This document shows, piece after piece, positions 43,223 to 50,981 of a stretch of 64,000 bases of DNA (the stretch's first letter is position 1; each line of letters starts with the position of its first letter). This DNA is from Candidatus Hydrogenedentota bacterium. Lineage in GTDB: Bacteria; Hydrogenedentota; Hydrogenedentia; Hydrogenedentales; JAEUWI01. The DNA lies in NCBI GenBank assembly GCA_016791475.1, contig JAEUWI010000025.1, positions 1 through 64,000 of the forward strand, read 5' to 3'. The notes below the pieces were generated by a model. That model was not told the origin of the DNA. It worked only from the letters and a program-made list of their open reading frames with translations, and did no database searches. Position numbers and translations under genes: made by a program.

Positions 43223-43822
43223 TCAGACGACTTCCGTCAGTTTTGTAACGATTTTCGTCACGAGACCGTAGGCCAGCGCCTCGTCCGCATTCATCCAGAA
43301 GTTGCGGTCGCTGTCCTTGGCAATCTTTTCAACGGGCTGGCCGGTTTCGCCGGCGATCAACTGATTGATGCGCTGGCGGATCTTGAGAATCTCCTGCGCC
43401 TCGATGCGGATATCGGAAGCCTGGCCGCCCGCGCCGCCGCTGGGCTGGTGCAGGAGGTAGCGTGTGTTCGGAAGGGAGAAGCGCTTGCCCTTGTCGCCGC
43501 CAAAAAGAATCGGCACCGCGATACTGGCGACCCAGCCCGCGCCGATGGTGTAGACGGGCGACTCGATGCATCGCATGACGTCGTGAATGGCGTAGCCGGA
43601 ATCCACGTGCCCGCCGGGCGAGGTAATGATAACCTTAATCGGGTCGTGGGAGTCGGTGTTCAGGATGATGAGCTGGCCGATGACCTTCTCCGCCAGTTCC
43701 TGGTCCACCGTACCGGAAACGAGAATAGTGCGGGACTTCAGCATTTTCTGCATGATGCCCTCACCACCCTTTTCGTCTTTCTTCTTCGCATCGTCTTCGT
43801 CGTCGTGCCAGATGTCGGTCAT
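43223..43822 (-). CDS. clpP: ClpP-family protease subunit with Asn at the triad Asp position
   Basis: A 199-residue ClpP-like serine peptidase subunit. The nucleophile Ser is in GWVASIAVPI and the triad His is in YLLHQPSGG. By eye, the segment DSDRNFWMNADEA aligns with the usual DTDRDNFMSAEEA, so the third triad residue (Asp) is replaced by Asn. Listeria ClpP1 has the same change and depends on a second ClpP, so this may be a partner subunit rather than a full protease. An acidic/lysine-rich N-terminus (HDDEDDAKKKDEK) replaces the short propeptide. No clpX or second clpP is nearby. Confidence 0.88.
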   Translation of the reverse strand: MTDIWHDDEDDAKKKDEKGGEGIMQKMLKSRTILVSGTVDQELAEKVIGQLIILNTDSHDPIKVIITSPGGHVDSGYAIHDVMRCIESPVYTIGAGWVASIAVPILFGGDKGKRFSLPNTRYLLHQPSGGAGGQASDIRIEAQEILKIRQRINQLIAGETGQPVEKIAKDSDRNFWMNADEALAYGLVTKIVTKLTEVV

Positions 43823-43946
43823 CTCGGGTCCTCGTAGCGGCGTACCATGCCGGGGTGATTGAGTGGATGGGCCGCGATTCGCGCGGGCCGTGGGTATAGC
43901 CCGCTATTGTGTCACGATCCGGCAATTTGGTTCAAGGCGCGGTCGC

Positions 43947-46900
43947 TCAGAAGGCGCCATAGTAATTGTCGATCGCGCCCATGATGTGGGAGGGCGTCCC
44001 CACCACGGGGGTAATCTCCCGCTGGCTTACATCGCGCAATTTCATGATGGCGGACTCGTCCAGGGGGTTGGCCATGGCCACCACCAGACGATCCTCCGTG
44101 ATGCGCAACGGAATGCACACGTGCCACGTGCACAGATCGCGGTGGAGCGCATCAATGGCTTGCTGCTGGATATGAACCTCCATCGGATTGACCACGGGCT
44201 TCTCCAACTGGCACGCGACCGCCTGGGCAATGGCGTCATCCGTAGTGAATTCACGCTCGATGAGAATGGTTCCCAGGAGCTGTGTGGGGTCGTTCTGTTG
44301 CACATCCAGGGCCTCCGCAAGCTGCTCGCGGCTGAGAATGCCCGCTTTGACCAGGATATCGCCCAGGCTGCGGCTTTCGCCGGGCCGGGCAAGCTCCGAC
44401 AGCAGTATTTCCTGCTGTCGGGCCCTTTCCTCCCGCGATTCCAGCGCCTCGACCGCACTTTTTCCGGCCCCGGCCGTTCCCGCAAAAATGCGCTCCCGGC
44501 GCGACTTCTCCGCCTCCAGCTCCTCCGAAAGCTCGTCACGCTCCTGGAGCACCTGGCTCATCTGGGCCAGGGCCTCGCGGATCTCGTCCTGACGGGCCTG
44601 GGTCTCCTCGCTAAGCAGGGTCTTCTCCAATTCCGCCGCCTCCAGAGCGGCTTTCTTCTCATCCAGCTCGGCGGCGATCACGGCAAGATTTTGCTCATGC
44701 TCCGCCGCGCCGGCGCGGGCGGCTTCGGCCTCCGCACGGGCCTCGGAAATGGCTTCCCGCCGGGTGGCCTCCCGGGCGCGCAGCCCTTCTATTTCCGCGG
44801 CGTTGGCCTCGTGCTGCCGGGTCAATTCATCCAGTTGCCCGCTCAGGACGGCATGGGCGCCGACACTTTCCTCCAGCAGGCGCTCGAGCTCCGCGATCCG
44901 GTCCTCGGCGCTCTGGCTGGACTCCTTGAGTACCCCCAACTCGCGGAGCTGCGCCTGGACCACGGCCTCGCTGGCCGTAAGGGCCGCAGTCAACTCGCCG
45001 TCGGGCTCAAGGTCCCGCGCGGCGTCCAGCGAGGCCTCCAGCATCGCCACGCGGTCGCGCGCGATCTGCAGGGACTCTTCGAGTGCCGCGGCCTTCATGA
45101 GCGTTTCCGCGTGGCCCGAAAGGTCGGCTTCCAGCGCGGCAATGCGGCCTTCCCGTTCTTCCGCCTCCCGTTCCCAGGCCTCGCGCCCGGCGGACGCACG
45201 CTCGCGCTCCTCCTGAGCAAGCGCCTGCAGTGCGTCGAATTCCCGCTGCAACGCGGCCAAAGAGCGGCTCGCGGCATCCAGTTCTTCCGCCTGCGCCGCG
45301 ACGAGGGTCGTGAGGCGCTCGGCCTCCTCGGCGGTCTTCGCAAGGGCCATTTTCTCCCCTTCGAGACGCTCTACGGCGGCATAGAGATCGGCCAGGTCAG
45401 CCTCATCGATGCGGCTACCGGTGGCCTCCGCAAGCGCCACGGCCATTTCGTCCCGGGCGGCTTCGGCGGCGGCCAGAGCGGCCCCGACGGCGGCAAGCTG
45501 CTGCTGGCGCTCGGTCAGGGCATCCTGAAGGCGGGATGCCTCGTTGCGGGACTGGGACAGGGCCGTGGCCTGCGCCGCCTCGTAGGTGCGGTGCGTCTCC
45601 ATCTCCACCAGCAGGGTGCGCGCCGTGGTCACCGTCTCTTCTTCACGGCGCTTCATCGTGGCCAGTTCGCTTTCCATGGCGGTCAGCGCGGCTTGAAGTC
45701 CGGCCCGTTCGGCGCTCATCGCCTCCACCTGGGACTGCTCGGACGAGGCGAGTCGGAGCTTGAGGTCTTGGACCTCATCTTCGAGCTCTTCGACCCGCTC
45801 GCGCGCGAATTCAAGTTCGCCGGGTTCTGGCCGCTCATTCAGGTCGTTCATGAGCGACTGCATCGACGACAATTGTTCGCGAAGCGCATTGGCCTCGGCG
45901 GCCATCTCGGATGCCGCTTCGCTGTCGGCCCGAAGACTTTCCAGTGCCCGCTCCAACGTCTCGACCCGATCACTTTGTGCGGCAAGTTCTTCCACCGTCG
46001 GGCGCGTGGAGAGATCCGCGAGTTCCGACTCCAGCGCCGCAATGCGCGACTCAAGCTCGGCGGCACGCTCCGTGCTCGCGGCAAGTTCTTCCACCGTCGG
46101 GCGCGTGGAGAGATCCGCGAGTTCCGACTCAAGCGCCGCAATGCGTGATTCGAGTTCGGCCGCACGCTCCGTGCTCGCGGCATGTTCCTCCGTCGTCGGG
46201 CGCGTGGACAGTTCCGCGAGCTCCGACTCAAGCTCCGCAATGCGCAATTCAAGCTCGGTGGCGCGTTCCGTGCTCGCGGCATGTTCTTCCATCGTGGGGC
46301 GCAAGGAAAGATCCGCGAGTTCCGACTCCAGCGCCGCAATGCGCGATTCGAGTTCGGCTGCACGCTCCGTGCTCGCGGCCAACTCTTCCGCTGTCGGGCG
46401 CGTGGAGAGCCCCGCGAGCTCCGACTCCAGCGCCGCAATGCGCGATTCGAGTTCGGCTGCACGCTCCGTGCTCGCAGCAAGTTCTTCCACCGTCGGGCGC
46501 GTGGAGAGATCCGCGAGCTCCGACTCCAGCGCCGCAATCCGCGATTCAAGCTCGGCTGCACGCTCCGTGCTCGCGGCAAGTTCTTCCACCGTCGGGCGCG
46601 TGGAGAGCCCCGCGAGCTCCGACTCCAGCGCCGCAATGCGCGATTCGAGTTCGGCTGCACGCTCCGTGCTCGCAGCAAGTTCTTCCACCGTCGGGCGCGT
46701 GGAAAGCTCCGCGAGCTCCAGTTCCAACGCTGCGATGCGTTCCGCCACTGCGGATTCCTCGCCATCGGGTGTAGCCGTCTCGGAAGACGCGGAATCGCGC
46801 TGCGCGAGCGCCAACTGGAGAGCGGTCAATTGATCCGCGCTGGGGGCTTCGGCGAGCGCGGCTTCCAGGGATTGAACCTTCTCCTGCAGGGACTGCAAGG

Positions 46901-48029
46901 TCTCTTCTGACGGGCGCTGTTCCAGCACCGCCAGTTGCTCTTTCAGGGCCGCGATGCGCTCTTCGAGCACCGCCACTTCCTGGCGCTCAAGTTCCATCTG
47001 GGTCAACCGCGACTCCAGTGACGCGATGCGCGCTTCCGCTTCCTCGAGGGCCACGCCGCCGACAGCCCCTTCTCCGGGATCGTTGATGTCCCCTTCATGG
47101 GTGGTAAGCTGCACATCTTCCCCGAGAAAGGCCCGGCGCAGGGCTTCCATCTCGCGGGAAAGTGCGCTCAGGGCGCTCACATGTTGCGCTGTTTCCGCGC
47201 GCTGGAGATCAACCGCACTCTGAAGACGCTCTTCGGAAATCTGGAGCCTGGCCGCCTCTTTGCGCAGGAGGTCGGCCTCGCGCGCCAGCTCTTCGTGTTC
47301 CCGTCGCCGACTTTCCAGTTCGGTGTCGCGCTCCGCCAGCGCCGACTCAAGACGCTCAATTTCCCGGCGGTGCTTGACCACCCGCTCCGTTTCGGCGGCG
47401 AGATTGGCCGAGGCGAAATTCTCCTGCTCGAGGCGAAAAGATTCCATTTCAATATTGAGAGCGTGCACCTCGGAACTCAAAATACGATTCTCGTGGCGGA
47501 GCTGCTCCACTTCTTCGAGCAGGGCGGGATCCTGCGCCGCGACGGGGTGTTCCGCCTGTGCGGGTGGGGTGGCGGCGCCCGGTGCAAGAATTTCGAGCAG
47601 TTCGGCAAGCTGGCGATTCGCCGTGGCAAACTGCGACAGCAGCCCGGACTGCGAACCCGTAACCTGGGTGGTCCAGGACTGGACCGCCCCATGGAGCCGC
47701 CCGATGGTGCTCTCAAGTTCGCGAAGCATGCCGTCCCCGGAGGGTGTGCGGGCGGGCGCGGCGGAAGCCACGGTATAGCGCGTCATGGCGCCTGCGGGCA
47801 GTTGCTCCTGCCCCAGGGCCTGTTTCAGGCGATTAAGTTCGTCATTCGCCTGGGCCAGCGCGGCGGTAAGCTGCTGCCGCTCCTGCAGCACGGCCAGCAA
47901 ACGGCTCAATTGCGTGTTCGCCCCGTCGATCTGTCGTGAGAGCCCCTGCTGCGCCGCCCCAACTTCGGCGGTCCAACTGGAAATAGCGCCACGAAGCTGG
48001 GCGAGCAACTCGCTGTTCGGTGTTCCCAT
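43947..48029 (-). CDS. Giant coiled-coil protein with C-terminal GspE/MshE N-terminal domain
   Basis: A 1360-residue, mostly helical protein. About 1200 residues of Glu/Ala/Leu-rich coiled coil come first. Residues about 428-685 are seven full 33-residue repeats and one partial (consensus around TERAAELESRIAALESEL, then a STRPTVEELAA turn). The last 145 residues form an MshEN/T2SSE_N domain (RSLGDILVKAGILSREQLAEAL, then PVVNPMEVHIQQQAIDAL), the fold that binds c-di-GMP in some members. No ATPase domain follows, so this is not a motor. The start is ATG 48029 with AAGGAAC 4 bases upstream; a near-perfect promoter lies at 48073-48101. The role is unknown: a scaffold or length ruler linked to a secretion or pilus machine is an inference. 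Confidence 0.85.
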   Translation of the reverse strand: MGTPNSELLAQLRGAISSWTAEVGAAQQGLSRQIDGANTQLSRLLAVLQERQQLTAALAQANDELNRLKQALGQEQLPAGAMTRYTVASAAPARTPSGDGMLRELESTIGRLHGAVQSWTTQVTGSQSGLLSQFATANRQLAELLEILAPGAATPPAQAEHPVAAQDPALLEEVEQLRHENRILSSEVHALNIEMESFRLEQENFASANLAAETERVVKHRREIERLESALAERDTELESRRREHEELAREADLLRKEAARLQISEERLQSAVDLQRAETAQHVSALSALSREMEALRRAFLGEDVQLTTHEGDINDPGEGAVGGVALEEAEARIASLESRLTQMELERQEVAVLEERIAALKEQLAVLEQRPSEETLQSLQEKVQSLEAALAEAPSADQLTALQLALAQRDSASSETATPDGEESAVAERIAALELELAELSTRPTVEELAASTERAAELESRIAALESELAGLSTRPTVEELAASTERAAELESRIAALESELADLSTRPTVEELAASTERAAELESRIAALESELAGLSTRPTAEELAASTERAAELESRIAALESELADLSLRPTMEEHAASTERATELELRIAELESELAELSTRPTTEEHAASTERAAELESRIAALESELADLSTRPTVEELAASTERAAELESRIAALESELADLSTRPTVEELAAQSDRVETLERALESLRADSEAASEMAAEANALREQLSSMQSLMNDLNERPEPGELEFARERVEELEDEVQDLKLRLASSEQSQVEAMSAERAGLQAALTAMESELATMKRREEETVTTARTLLVEMETHRTYEAAQATALSQSRNEASRLQDALTERQQQLAAVGAALAAAEAARDEMAVALAEATGSRIDEADLADLYAAVERLEGEKMALAKTAEEAERLTTLVAAQAEELDAASRSLAALQREFDALQALAQEERERASAGREAWEREAEEREGRIAALEADLSGHAETLMKAAALEESLQIARDRVAMLEASLDAARDLEPDGELTAALTASEAVVQAQLRELGVLKESSQSAEDRIAELERLLEESVGAHAVLSGQLDELTRQHEANAAEIEGLRAREATRREAISEARAEAEAARAGAAEHEQNLAVIAAELDEKKAALEAAELEKTLLSEETQARQDEIREALAQMSQVLQERDELSEELEAEKSRRERIFAGTAGAGKSAVEALESREERARQQEILLSELARPGESRSLGDILVKAGILSREQLAEALDVQQNDPTQLLGTILIEREFTTDDAIAQAVACQLEKPVVNPMEVHIQQQAIDALHRDLCTWHVCIPLRITEDRLVVAMANPLDESAIMKLRDVSQREITPVVGTPSHIMGAIDNYYGAF
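45975..46745 (-). repeat. 99-bp tandem repeat inside the coiled-coil gene
   Basis: About eight nearly identical 99-bp units encode the 33-residue repeats. The repeat GTCGGGCGCGTGGA recurs at the same 99-base spacing, so copy number may vary by recombination without breaking the frame. Confidence 0.92.
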
Positions 48030-48072
48030 AGGTTCCTTGCCTGATGCACGAATGCACGCATGTTCAGGAGGG

Positions 48073-48101
48073 ATTATAGGGCCCGGCGGGGAACTGATCA
48101 A
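48073..48101 (-). promoter_or_regulatory. Sigma-70 promoter of the coiled-coil gene
   Basis: On the minus strand, TTGATC (48101-48096) and a perfect TATAAT (48078-48073) are separated by 17 bases. Confidence 0.8.
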
Positions 48102-48148
48102 AATAGTCCCGCGAAGCATTGCGATCCGCCGGCCCGGACATCGCCCAC

Positions 48149-48177
48149 TTGAACACCGGGATACTTTTCCCTACCAT
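48149..48177 (+). promoter_or_regulatory. Candidate promoter of the sialate esterase gene
   Basis: TTGAAC (48149-48154) and TACCAT (48172-48177) are 17 bases apart. Transcription near 48184 would exclude a start codon at 48176 and favours 48215. Confidence 0.5.
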
Positions 48178-48214
48178 GCGACCAAACCTTTTTCTTCAAC
48201 GGGAGCACATCGCC

Positions 48215-49759
48215 ATGATGAAAATGACCGCTTACTGCGCCGGGATTATCGCCGCAGGCCTTGCACTCGCCGCCGGGGCCGAAGTTCGCATGCCCGCGCT
48301 TTTTTCCGACAACATGGTCCTGCAGCAGGGCAGCGTCCTGCCCGTGTGGGGCTGGGCCGGGGACGGTGAAGAAATCACCGTCAAATTGCTGGATCAGGAA
48401 GTGACCGCCACGGCCGCCGCAGGCAAATGGAGGGTCCTACTGGAAGCGGTGCCGCCGGGCGGTCCCCACGAGATGATCATCCGGGGCGAAAACGAAATTA
48501 CGATCAAGAACATTCTGGTGGGCGAAAACTGGATCTGCGGCGGCCAGTCCAACATGGCATGGCCGGTGGAAAAGTCTTCGACCTCGGCGGAAGCGATTGC
48601 GGGGGCAAATTTCCCCCAGATTCGTCTGTTTCAGGTGGAGATCGCCGGGGCCGACACCCCCCAGGAGGATGTGAAAGCCCAATGGGTGGAATGCTCGCCC
48701 GAAACGGTGGCGAAGTTTTCCGCGGTGGGCTATTTCTTCGGCCAGGGTCTCCACGGCCACCTGAATACACCGGTGGGCCTCATCCAGTCCTGCCTCGGCG
48801 GCACCAATGCCTCATCCTGGCTGCCCAGGGAGGTACTGGCGGCGACCCCGGAATTTGCCGATATCCTCGCCGAGTATGACAAGGCCCTTGCCGAGTATCC
48901 CGAGAAAAAAGCGGCCTGGGACACCGCCATGGCGGAGCACAAAGCCAAACTGGAGAAGGCGAAGGCGGATGGTGTTGAACTGAGTGCCCAGGAGCTCCGG
49001 GCGCCTGCCGAGCCCATGGGCCCCCAGCACGTGAAGCGGCCTGGCGCCTTGTTCAACGCCATGATCGCGCCGCTCCAGCCCTATGCGGTAAAGGGAGCCA
49101 TCTGGTACCAGGGCGAGGCCAATGCCAAATCCGTGGCCTCGGCGGAGCAGTACAAGTTGCTCTTTCCCGCCGTCATCAACGAATGGCGCAAGGGCTGGGG
49201 ACAACCCCGATTCCCCTTCCTCTTCGTCCAGCTTGCCGCCTATTCGGACAATCCCGCGTGGCCCGTGCTGCGCGACGCCCAGACCGCCGCGCTGGCCCTG
49301 CCCGACACGGCCATGGCGGTAACCATCGACGTGGGCCAGAAAGACGATATCCACCCGACCGACAAAGCCACCGTGGGAAAACGACTGTTGGCGGCGGCGC
49401 GCAATGCGGCCTACAGCGAGGATGTTGAATCCACCGGCCCCCTCTTCCTCGAGCTGGAGAAGCGCGAGGGCCTTGCCATTGTGTACTTCCGAAACGTGTC
49501 CGAAGGTTTGAAAAGCAGCGCCAAGCCGCTCACAGGCTTTGAAGTCGCCGGCGAGGACGGCGTGTTCGTCCCGGCGAACGCCGCCATTGCTGGTCAGACA
49601 GTAATCGTGCGGTCTGAGCGTGTGGCAAAGCCGGTTCACGTGCGCTACGGATGGCAGGCCTTCCCCGACCCGCCCTGCACGCTCTACAACGGCTCGGGAC
49701 TGCCAGCGGTACCCTTCCGAACGGACGAACTGCCGGTGGCGGACGCCGCGCCGAAGTGA
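48215..49759 (+). CDS. Sialate O-acetylesterase-like SGNH hydrolase, secreted
   Basis: A 514-residue exported esterase. A signal peptide (MMKMTAYCAGIIAAGLALAAG) precedes a beta-rich domain (VRMPALFSDNMVLQQ, LPVWGWAGDGEEIT). The SGNH domain then shows NWICGGQSNMAWPV (nucleophile Ser), AIWYQGEANA and DDIHPTDKATVGKRL (Asp-x-x-His). Family members remove O-acetyl groups from sialic acids or plant/algal glycans. A lysine/alanine-rich helical insert (about residues 215-265) is unusual. The gene is alone, with G/C-run repeat sequence after it. Periplasmic glycan scavenging is the likely role. Confidence 0.92.
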   Translation: MMKMTAYCAGIIAAGLALAAGAEVRMPALFSDNMVLQQGSVLPVWGWAGDGEEITVKLLDQEVTATAAAGKWRVLLEAVPPGGPHEMIIRGENEITIKNILVGENWICGGQSNMAWPVEKSSTSAEAIAGANFPQIRLFQVEIAGADTPQEDVKAQWVECSPETVAKFSAVGYFFGQGLHGHLNTPVGLIQSCLGGTNASSWLPREVLAATPEFADILAEYDKALAEYPEKKAAWDTAMAEHKAKLEKAKADGVELSAQELRAPAEPMGPQHVKRPGALFNAMIAPLQPYAVKGAIWYQGEANAKSVASAEQYKLLFPAVINEWRKGWGQPRFPFLFVQLAAYSDNPAWPVLRDAQTAALALPDTAMAVTIDVGQKDDIHPTDKATVGKRLLAAARNAAYSEDVESTGPLFLELEKREGLAIVYFRNVSEGLKSSAKPLTGFEVAGEDGVFVPANAAIAGQTVIVRSERVAKPVHVRYGWQAFPDPPCTLYNGSGLPAVPFRTDELPVADAAPK

Positions 49760-49850
49760 TTGCATGGATAGTCGTTCGGTTTTGACTGATTTGAAAACAT
49801 GCGGGTCAAGGAACCAGAACGCGAAAACGGTATTTTCCCGACCGGGAACA

Positions 49851-49944
49851 TACCCCCCTGCCCCCCCGCAAGCGGGGGGAACCTCGCTCGTAAAAGTGAA
49901 CCGCTTGTAGCCCCCCGCTTGCGGGGGGGGGGGAGGGGGGGGTA
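49851..49944. repeat. G/C-run inverted-repeat element, copy 2 (94 bp)
   Basis: The same terminal pattern as 41834-41971: TACCCCCC, TG, CCCCCCCGCAAGCGGGGGG at the left and CCCCCCGCTTGCGGGG then long G-runs and TA at the right. The middle is shorter and differs. The long G-runs could form a quadruplex. Confidence 0.85.
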
Positions 49945-49953
49945 AAACTCCGA

Positions 49954-50703
49954 CTATTCTGAGTCGCGTGGCGCCGCTGTCCCTGCGCTGTCTGGTACCC
50001 GAACTTCAAAGACGACCTGCCGCTTCGCAAGCCACGCGACGCCTACGAGATCATACAATCCGCGCCACAGCCGGTTGTTGATGCCGTACTTGGAGACCCC
50101 TGAGTGACGGGGATGGTGCAGCACCGGGCACTCCACGATGGAAAAGCCCTGGGCTCGCATGAAGACTGCAAGAAAACGATGGACACCATTGAACGCAACG
50201 AGATGCTGAACACAGTGGCGGCGGAAGCCCTTGCTGCCGCAACCAGAATCCCGAATACCATCGTGCAGCACGGCATTGCGAACCGCATTGGCCACGCGGC
50301 TTGATACACGCCGCACCCACGTGTCGTTGCGATTGGCCCGGTAACCGCAGACGCAGTCAAATTCTTTCAGCAACTCCAGGAAGCGTGGAAAATCGGCCGG
50401 ATCATTTTGCAGGTCGCCGTCGAGGGTCAGGATAAACTCGCCTCTGGCATGGCGCATGCCCGCAACCACCGCCGCGGACTGACCCGAATTGCGAACCAGG
50501 GTCAACGGCCTTACGCGCGGATCCTGAAGCTGCGCCTCAGCCAGCCGGTCGCCGGTCTGGTCGGTACTGCCGTCGTTTACGAGGATGCACTCCAGGTCAT
50601 ATTCGCTCAGGGGCGCAAAGGCGTCGAGGATTTTCTCCGCGAGAGGCGCGACATTATCTTGTTCATTGTATAGAGGTACTACGACGCTGACGAGCGTTTT
50701 CAT
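49954..50703 (-). CDS. Family 2 glycosyltransferase (DPM1-like)
   Basis: A 249-residue GT-A fold enzyme: LVSVVVPLYNEQDNV, ILVNDGSTDQTGD, LTLDGDLQNDPADF (metal site) and HHPRHSGVSKYGINNRLWRG near the C-terminus. It lacks the two C-terminal membrane segments of the related enzyme at 14098-15054. Polyprenyl-phosphate sugar synthesis is likely. ATG 50703 is preferred over GTG 50709, with AGGTGA upstream. It is isolated from the main glycan locus and lies between a G/C-run element and a 9-bp array. Confidence 0.9.
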   Translation of the reverse strand: MKTLVSVVVPLYNEQDNVAPLAEKILDAFAPLSEYDLECILVNDGSTDQTGDRLAEAQLQDPRVRPLTLVRNSGQSAAVVAGMRHARGEFILTLDGDLQNDPADFPRFLELLKEFDCVCGYRANRNDTWVRRVSSRVANAVRNAVLHDGIRDSGCGSKGFRRHCVQHLVAFNGVHRFLAVFMRAQGFSIVECPVLHHPRHSGVSKYGINNRLWRGLYDLVGVAWLAKRQVVFEVRVPDSAGTAAPRDSE

Positions 50704-50808
50704 GGGCACGCTTCACCTGTGGGTGGGAAAGATACTTTGGGGATTTGGGGGGATCGGGGCGATAGTATACCTGATCCAGACCACAAAAGGCGCATTTTAC
50801 CGGCGACC

Positions 50809-50907
50809 CATACGACCCATACGACCCATACGACCCATACGACCCATAAGACCCATAAGACCCATAAGACCCATAAGACCCATAAGTCCCATAAGTCCCA
50901 TAAGTCC
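50809..50907 (+). repeat. 9-bp tandem repeat, 11 copies in three blocks (array D)
   Basis: Four CATACGACC, then four CATAAGACC, then three CATAAGTCC units in exact order. Blocks of the same variant suggest stepwise duplication. The array lies 105 bases upstream of the GT2 start and 75 bases beyond the stop of the CehA-like gene. Confidence 0.96.
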
Positions 50908-50981
50908 CATCATTGTGCCGCAATAGTCGGCACCCGGCTCTGAACGACCCCGCCCGCTTCAGCGCGATCCGCCGTCACCCG

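Noticed and set aside
43841-43940. Promoter for the ClpP-like gene
   Set aside because: Several weak boxes but none with good hexamers at a 16-18 base spacing.
43863-46148. A 761-residue plus-strand frame opposite the coiled-coil gene
   Set aside because: Composition is Arg/Gly/Leu-rich antisense of a Glu/Ala-rich coiled coil; no start or promoter.
50809-50907. CRISPR array
   Set aside because: Unit is 9 bases with no spacers and no cas gene; it is a simple tandem repeat.
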